Source: an uncultured Pseudorhodobacter sp.
GTDB lineage: Bacteria; Pseudomonadota; Alphaproteobacteria; Rhodobacterales; Rhodobacteraceae
Direction of reading: 5' to 3'
NCBI GenBank assembly: GCA_937910975.1
Contig: CALEMZ010000236.1
Coordinates: 1 to 17,605 of the forward strand
DNA length: 17,605 bases
The position numbers and the translations under genes were made by a program. The notes below the pieces were generated by a model. That model was not told where the DNA came from, did no database searches, and was given only the letters and a program-made list of their open reading frames with translations. Below are positions 15,532-17,605 of the stretch, in pieces; positions within the stretch are counted from its first letter, which is position 1; each line of letters opens with the position of its first letter.

Positions 15532-16221
15532 ATGCAGACAGACCCAAACGCCGCCCCGCTCAACCCATTGCCCCCCGTCGTGTGGCTTTTAGCCCTGCCG
15601 ATCATCGCGATGGAGGTGGTCCTCAACCTCGCGGCCAGCGGGCTGGTGGGCGGTGCTTCCGGTGTGGGCTGGCGGCTTGATGCGGTGCAGCGCTTTGCCT
15701 TCTCGCCCGATTTCATGCGCGAAATGATCGCCAACAGTTACTACCCGTCTGAGCATCTGATGCGGTTGGTCAGCTACCCGCTGGTGCACATAAACTTCAC
15801 CCATGCGCTGTTTGTCATCGTCTTCTTGCTAGCGCTTGGCAAAATGGTGGGCGAGGTGTTTCGCGCCTGGGCCGTGCTGGTGGTGTTCTTTGGGGCAGCG
15901 GTGGCCGGGGCGGCAGCCTATACGACCTTGCCGATGATCCACACCCCTCTGATCGGTGGCTATCCGGCGGTTTACGGGCTGATCGGGGCCTTCACATTCC
16001 TGCTTTGGACCAACCTTGCCGGCACCGGAAACACCCAATACCGCGCCTTTTCCCTGATCGGCTTTTTGATGGGAATCCAGCTGCTCTTTGGTCTGCTCTT
16101 CGGCGGCGGCTGGGATTGGGTTGCAGAGCTTGCGGGCTTTTTCACCGGGTTCTTTCTGTCCTTCGTTGTCAGCCCTGGTGGCTGGGCAGGCGTGCGACAA
16201 AAGATACGCGCGCGGCGCTGA
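15532..16221 (+). CDS. Rhomboid-family membrane protein, probably a pseudoprotease
   Basis: A 229-residue protein with about six hydrophobic segments (roughly 15-37, 76-104, 111-132, 141-162, 170-191 and 194-213). It keeps the rhomboid HxNxxH motif in the second segment (LVHINFTHALF: His86, Asn88, His91) and the GxxxG-type packing typical of the fold. The catalytic GxSGxxxG motif reads GGYPAVYG (142-149), placing Tyr144 where the serine belongs, and the catalytic histidine of the last helix is Glu199 in VAELAGFFTG. Both members of the Ser-His dyad are therefore lost, so it should not cleave substrates. Inactive rhomboids can still bind membrane clients; that is inference. The ATG at 15532 has only a weak AGAGG; an upstream in-frame start at 15442 would overlap the trpS start region. 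It converges with rluA. Confidence 0.85.
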   Translation: MQTDPNAAPLNPLPPVVWLLALPIIAMEVVLNLAASGLVGGASGVGWRLDAVQRFAFSPDFMREMIANSYYPSEHLMRLVSYPLVHINFTHALFVIVFLLALGKMVGEVFRAWAVLVVFFGAAVAGAAAYTTLPMIHTPLIGGYPAVYGLIGAFTFLLWTNLAGTGNTQYRAFSLIGFLMGIQLLFGLLFGGGWDWVAELAGFFTGFFLSFVVSPGGWAGVRQKIRARR

Positions 16222-16284
16222 TACGCCTGAGCGGCAGAGGTTCCACATCCTTTGCACACGCCACAATCAGCAACCCGCAAGCCG

Positions 16285-16299
16285 CGTTTTGCCAAAACG
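16285..16299. repeat. Short inverted repeat between convergent genes
   Basis: CGTTTTGCCAAAACG forms a 6-bp stem with a 3-base loop between the rhomboid-like gene and rluA. It is too short and lacks a U-tract to be a sure terminator; no better one is seen in 16222-16338. Confidence 0.25.
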
Positions 16300-16338
16300 A
16301 CAATACCCGTGCGCAGACACCCTGCCCGAAAGTGCGTT

Positions 16339-16989
16339 TTAGAACGGACAGGGTGCAGAAAAGGTCATCATTACCCCCGTCTCGGCATGCCGAATTTTCA
16401 AACTATCCGCATGCAGCATCAAGCGCGGAAAATCCGCCGCTGCCCCGCTAGCGTAAAGTGGGTCACCCAAGATCGGATGCCCGATCTCGGCCATATGAAT
16501 CCGCAACTGATGGCTCCGCCCTGTCAGCGGCATAAGCCGTATCCGCGTTTCACCCCCGCCCCGCTTCAACACCCGCCAATCAGTAACCGATGGCTTGCCC
16601 GTCTCGTAATTCACATGTTGGCGCGGCCTGTTGGGCCAATCCACGATCAAAGGCAGATCCACCTGCCCCGCATCTTCCGCGACCTCTCCCCATAGCCGGG
16701 CGAGGTAGATTTTCTTGGTCAACCGCTTCTCGAACTGCTGCCCCAAAAACCCCTGTGCCGCTTTGGTGCGGCCAAAGATCATCACCCCCGAGGTGTCCAG
16801 ATCCAGCCGATGCACCAGCAAGATATCGGGAAAACCCTCACGCAGCCGATTGATAAAACAATCCGCCCGATCCTCCCCCCGCCCCGGAACTGAGAGCAGG
16901 CCCGAGGGCTTGTCCGCGACCACGATATGATCGTCGGAATACAGCACATCCAGCGGGGCGTTGGGAGGAGTGTAAATGAATTCGCTCAT
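16339..16989 (-). CDS. rluA: Pseudouridine synthase, RluA type
   Basis: A 216-residue protein close to E. coli RluA (219). RluA isomerises uridine to pseudouridine at position 746 of 23S rRNA and 32 of several tRNAs. The family motif LVHRLDLDTSGVMIF (58-72) contains the catalytic Asp63. Other hallmarks are VVADKPSGLLSVPGRG (23-38), KKIYLARLWGEV and the C-terminal LTGRSHQLRIHMAEIGHPILGDPLY-type region. There is no S4 domain, which favours RluA over RluC or RluD. The ATG at 16989 has AGGAG six bases upstream. It converges with the rhomboid-like gene and its own upstream region (16990-17140) is free of genes, so it probably has its own promoter there. Confidence 0.93.
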   Translation of the reverse strand: MSEFIYTPPNAPLDVLYSDDHIVVADKPSGLLSVPGRGEDRADCFINRLREGFPDILLVHRLDLDTSGVMIFGRTKAAQGFLGQQFEKRLTKKIYLARLWGEVAEDAGQVDLPLIVDWPNRPRQHVNYETGKPSVTDWRVLKRGGGETRIRLMPLTGRSHQLRIHMAEIGHPILGDPLYASGAAADFPRLMLHADSLKIRHAETGVMMTFSAPCPF

Positions 16990-17140
16990 CCCTCGCTCCT
17001 ACCCCAGTCGCCGCCTTCAGACAATCCGGTGCGCAGCTGTCCACAATCGTCGCTCCATACGGTGCGCCCACCACCGCTTTTGGGCATTCCCTCACGGGCC
17101 GGCTCCGGCGCACAAATCGCAATAGGTGGCCTTAGCGACT
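16990..17140. other. Intergenic region upstream of rluA
   Basis: Only the AGGAG ribosome site of rluA (16996-17000) can be named here. Its promoter should be in this stretch, but no convincing -35/-10 pair stands out. No tRNA, terminator or repeat is visible. Confidence 0.4.
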
Positions 17141-17350
17141 TCAAGGCATCAGGGCGTTGAGAAGGGGAACGCGCGTGATTGCAGGGTAATTTTGCGTGGC
17201 AAAAGTGCCTTTGGCATTCGAAAGAAAGGCCGTCTGAATAAGTTGAGAGGCCGGAACGTAATTGTCACGGACCCTTCCTGCGGTGGCGTCACCGGATCCC
17301 ACATCAAGCCCGATGAATGCTTGTTTTAGGACAGGCTCACCGTCCTTCAT
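17141..17350 (-). CDS. Small unidentified ORF, weak candidate
   Basis: A 69-residue frame from an ATG at 17350 to a TGA at 17141. I do not recognise the protein. Its composition looks plausible for a soluble protein (FIGLDVGSG near residue 12 and FATQNYPAITRVPLLNAL near 50), with no signal peptide or membrane segment. Against it, no ribosome site precedes the ATG, the third codon positions are only about half G or C while neighbouring genes are clearly G/C-biased there, and it lies in the promoter-proximal space of the DapA-family gene. It may be a remnant of a larger gene or a chance frame. Confidence 0.2.
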   Translation of the reverse strand: MKDGEPVLKQAFIGLDVGSGDATAGRVRDNYVPASQLIQTAFLSNAKGTFATQNYPAITRVPLLNALMP

Positions 17351-17372
17351 TTTGAGCAGTTTAATGTGTGGA

Positions 17373-17404
17373 TTTAGTAACATGTTACAAGTAAGTTTAC
17401 TAAA
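17373..17404. promoter_or_regulatory. Tandem palindromic operator before the DapA-family gene
   Basis: Two adjacent palindromes are seen: GTAACATGTTAC (17377-17388, perfect) and AGTAAGTTTACT (17390-17401, 5-bp arms), with centres 13 bp apart. They are framed by TTTAGTAA (17373-17380) and its complement TTACTAAA (17397-17404). The cluster ends 25 bp before the gene's ATG, overlapping a possible promoter (TTGAGC at 17352, TAGTAA at 17375). The GT...AC edges resemble GntR-family sites. The regulator is not in the window. Confidence 0.6.
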
Positions 17405-17429
17405 TAAATGATTCGAGCGAGAGACACAT

Positions 17430-17605
17430 ATGCGGGTTAAGTTCGGGATTTCTGCGGCCTTGGTCACCCCTTTTGATACTGACGGTTCCGTGAATCATGT
17501 CAAAATGCTGGATCATGCGAACCGCACCTTGGGCCGAGGAGCCGATGGGATCATGCTCTTTGGAACCACAGGCGAAGGTGCCTCGATCAGCCCGTTGGAG
17601 CGTCT
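17430..17605 (+). CDS. Dihydrodipicolinate synthase / N-acetylneuraminate lyase family aldolase (5' part only)
   Basis: The first 58 codons are visible before the window ends. The N-terminus is characteristic of the DapA/NanA superfamily of class I aldolases: ISAALVTPFDTDGSVN (7-22), then GADGIMLFGTTGEGAS (42-57), whose GTTGE holds the Thr-Thr of the pyruvate-binding site. The Schiff-base lysine and catalytic tyrosine lie beyond the window. The ATG at 17430 is preceded only by a weak GCGAGAG ribosome site. A biosynthetic dapA is normally not preceded by a tandem-palindrome operator, so a catabolic lyase (keto-sugar-acid, hydroxyproline or sialic acid pathway) is more likely, but this is inference. 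Confidence 0.9.
   Translation, partial: MRVKFGISAALVTPFDTDGSVNHVKMLDHANRTLGRGADGIMLFGTTGEGASISPLER

Overview
The window looks like chromosomal DNA from an alphaproteobacterium of the order Rhodobacterales (Roseobacter-type). This rests on the style of the proteins (a 288-residue class IV aminotransferase, a YegD-like short Hsp70, a DUF1643 protein), the moderately high G+C content, compact gene spacing, and a degenerate IS6-family transposase of a kind common in that group. It is mostly housekeeping DNA with a few accessory insertions. No defence system, CRISPR array, prophage or biosynthetic cluster is visible.

Left part (1-5875, all genes on the minus strand). A haloacetate-dehalogenase-like hydrolase, cut by the window edge, follows a DUF1643 gene by 32 bases. 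Next is pnp (polynucleotide phosphorylase), with a terminator after it and a strong leader hairpin before it. A secreted cupredoxin comes next, with its own terminator and an Fnr-like palindrome upstream. It sits between pnp and rpsO, a pair that is adjacent in many bacteria. Upstream of rpsO is a 1-Cys peroxiredoxin whose reading frame is broken by a one-base frameshift.

Middle part (6092-10310, plus strand). An NAD(P)-dependent aldehyde dehydrogenase is followed by a 656-residue flavin/iron-sulfur oxidoreductase of the trimethylamine dehydrogenase / dimethylglycine-demethylase type. An N-demethylase plus an aldehyde dehydrogenase would fit catabolism of a methylated amine, but the substrate cannot be read from sequence. 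Downstream is an internally deleted IS6-family element of about 450 bp with a recognisable left end.

Right part (10541-15443, minus strand). This holds a universal stress protein, a branched-chain-type aminotransferase, a YegD-like Hsp70 lacking the substrate-binding domain, a VOC dioxygenase-like protein and trpS. Between trpS and the VOC gene lie about 490 non-coding bases. They contain a strong minus-strand intrinsic terminator and nested complementary segments, and are a candidate structured RNA that I could not assign to a family. Divergent from trpS is a rhomboid-fold membrane protein that has lost both catalytic residues. A convergent rluA-type pseudouridine synthase follows. The window ends with the start of a DapA/NanA-family aldolase preceded by two tandem palindromes that look like an operator.

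The features most worth a second look are the unassigned RNA-like region, the rhomboid pseudoprotease, the frameshifted peroxiredoxin, the tandem operator before the DapA-family gene, and the dehalogenase-like protein with Glu in place of its catalytic-acid Asp.
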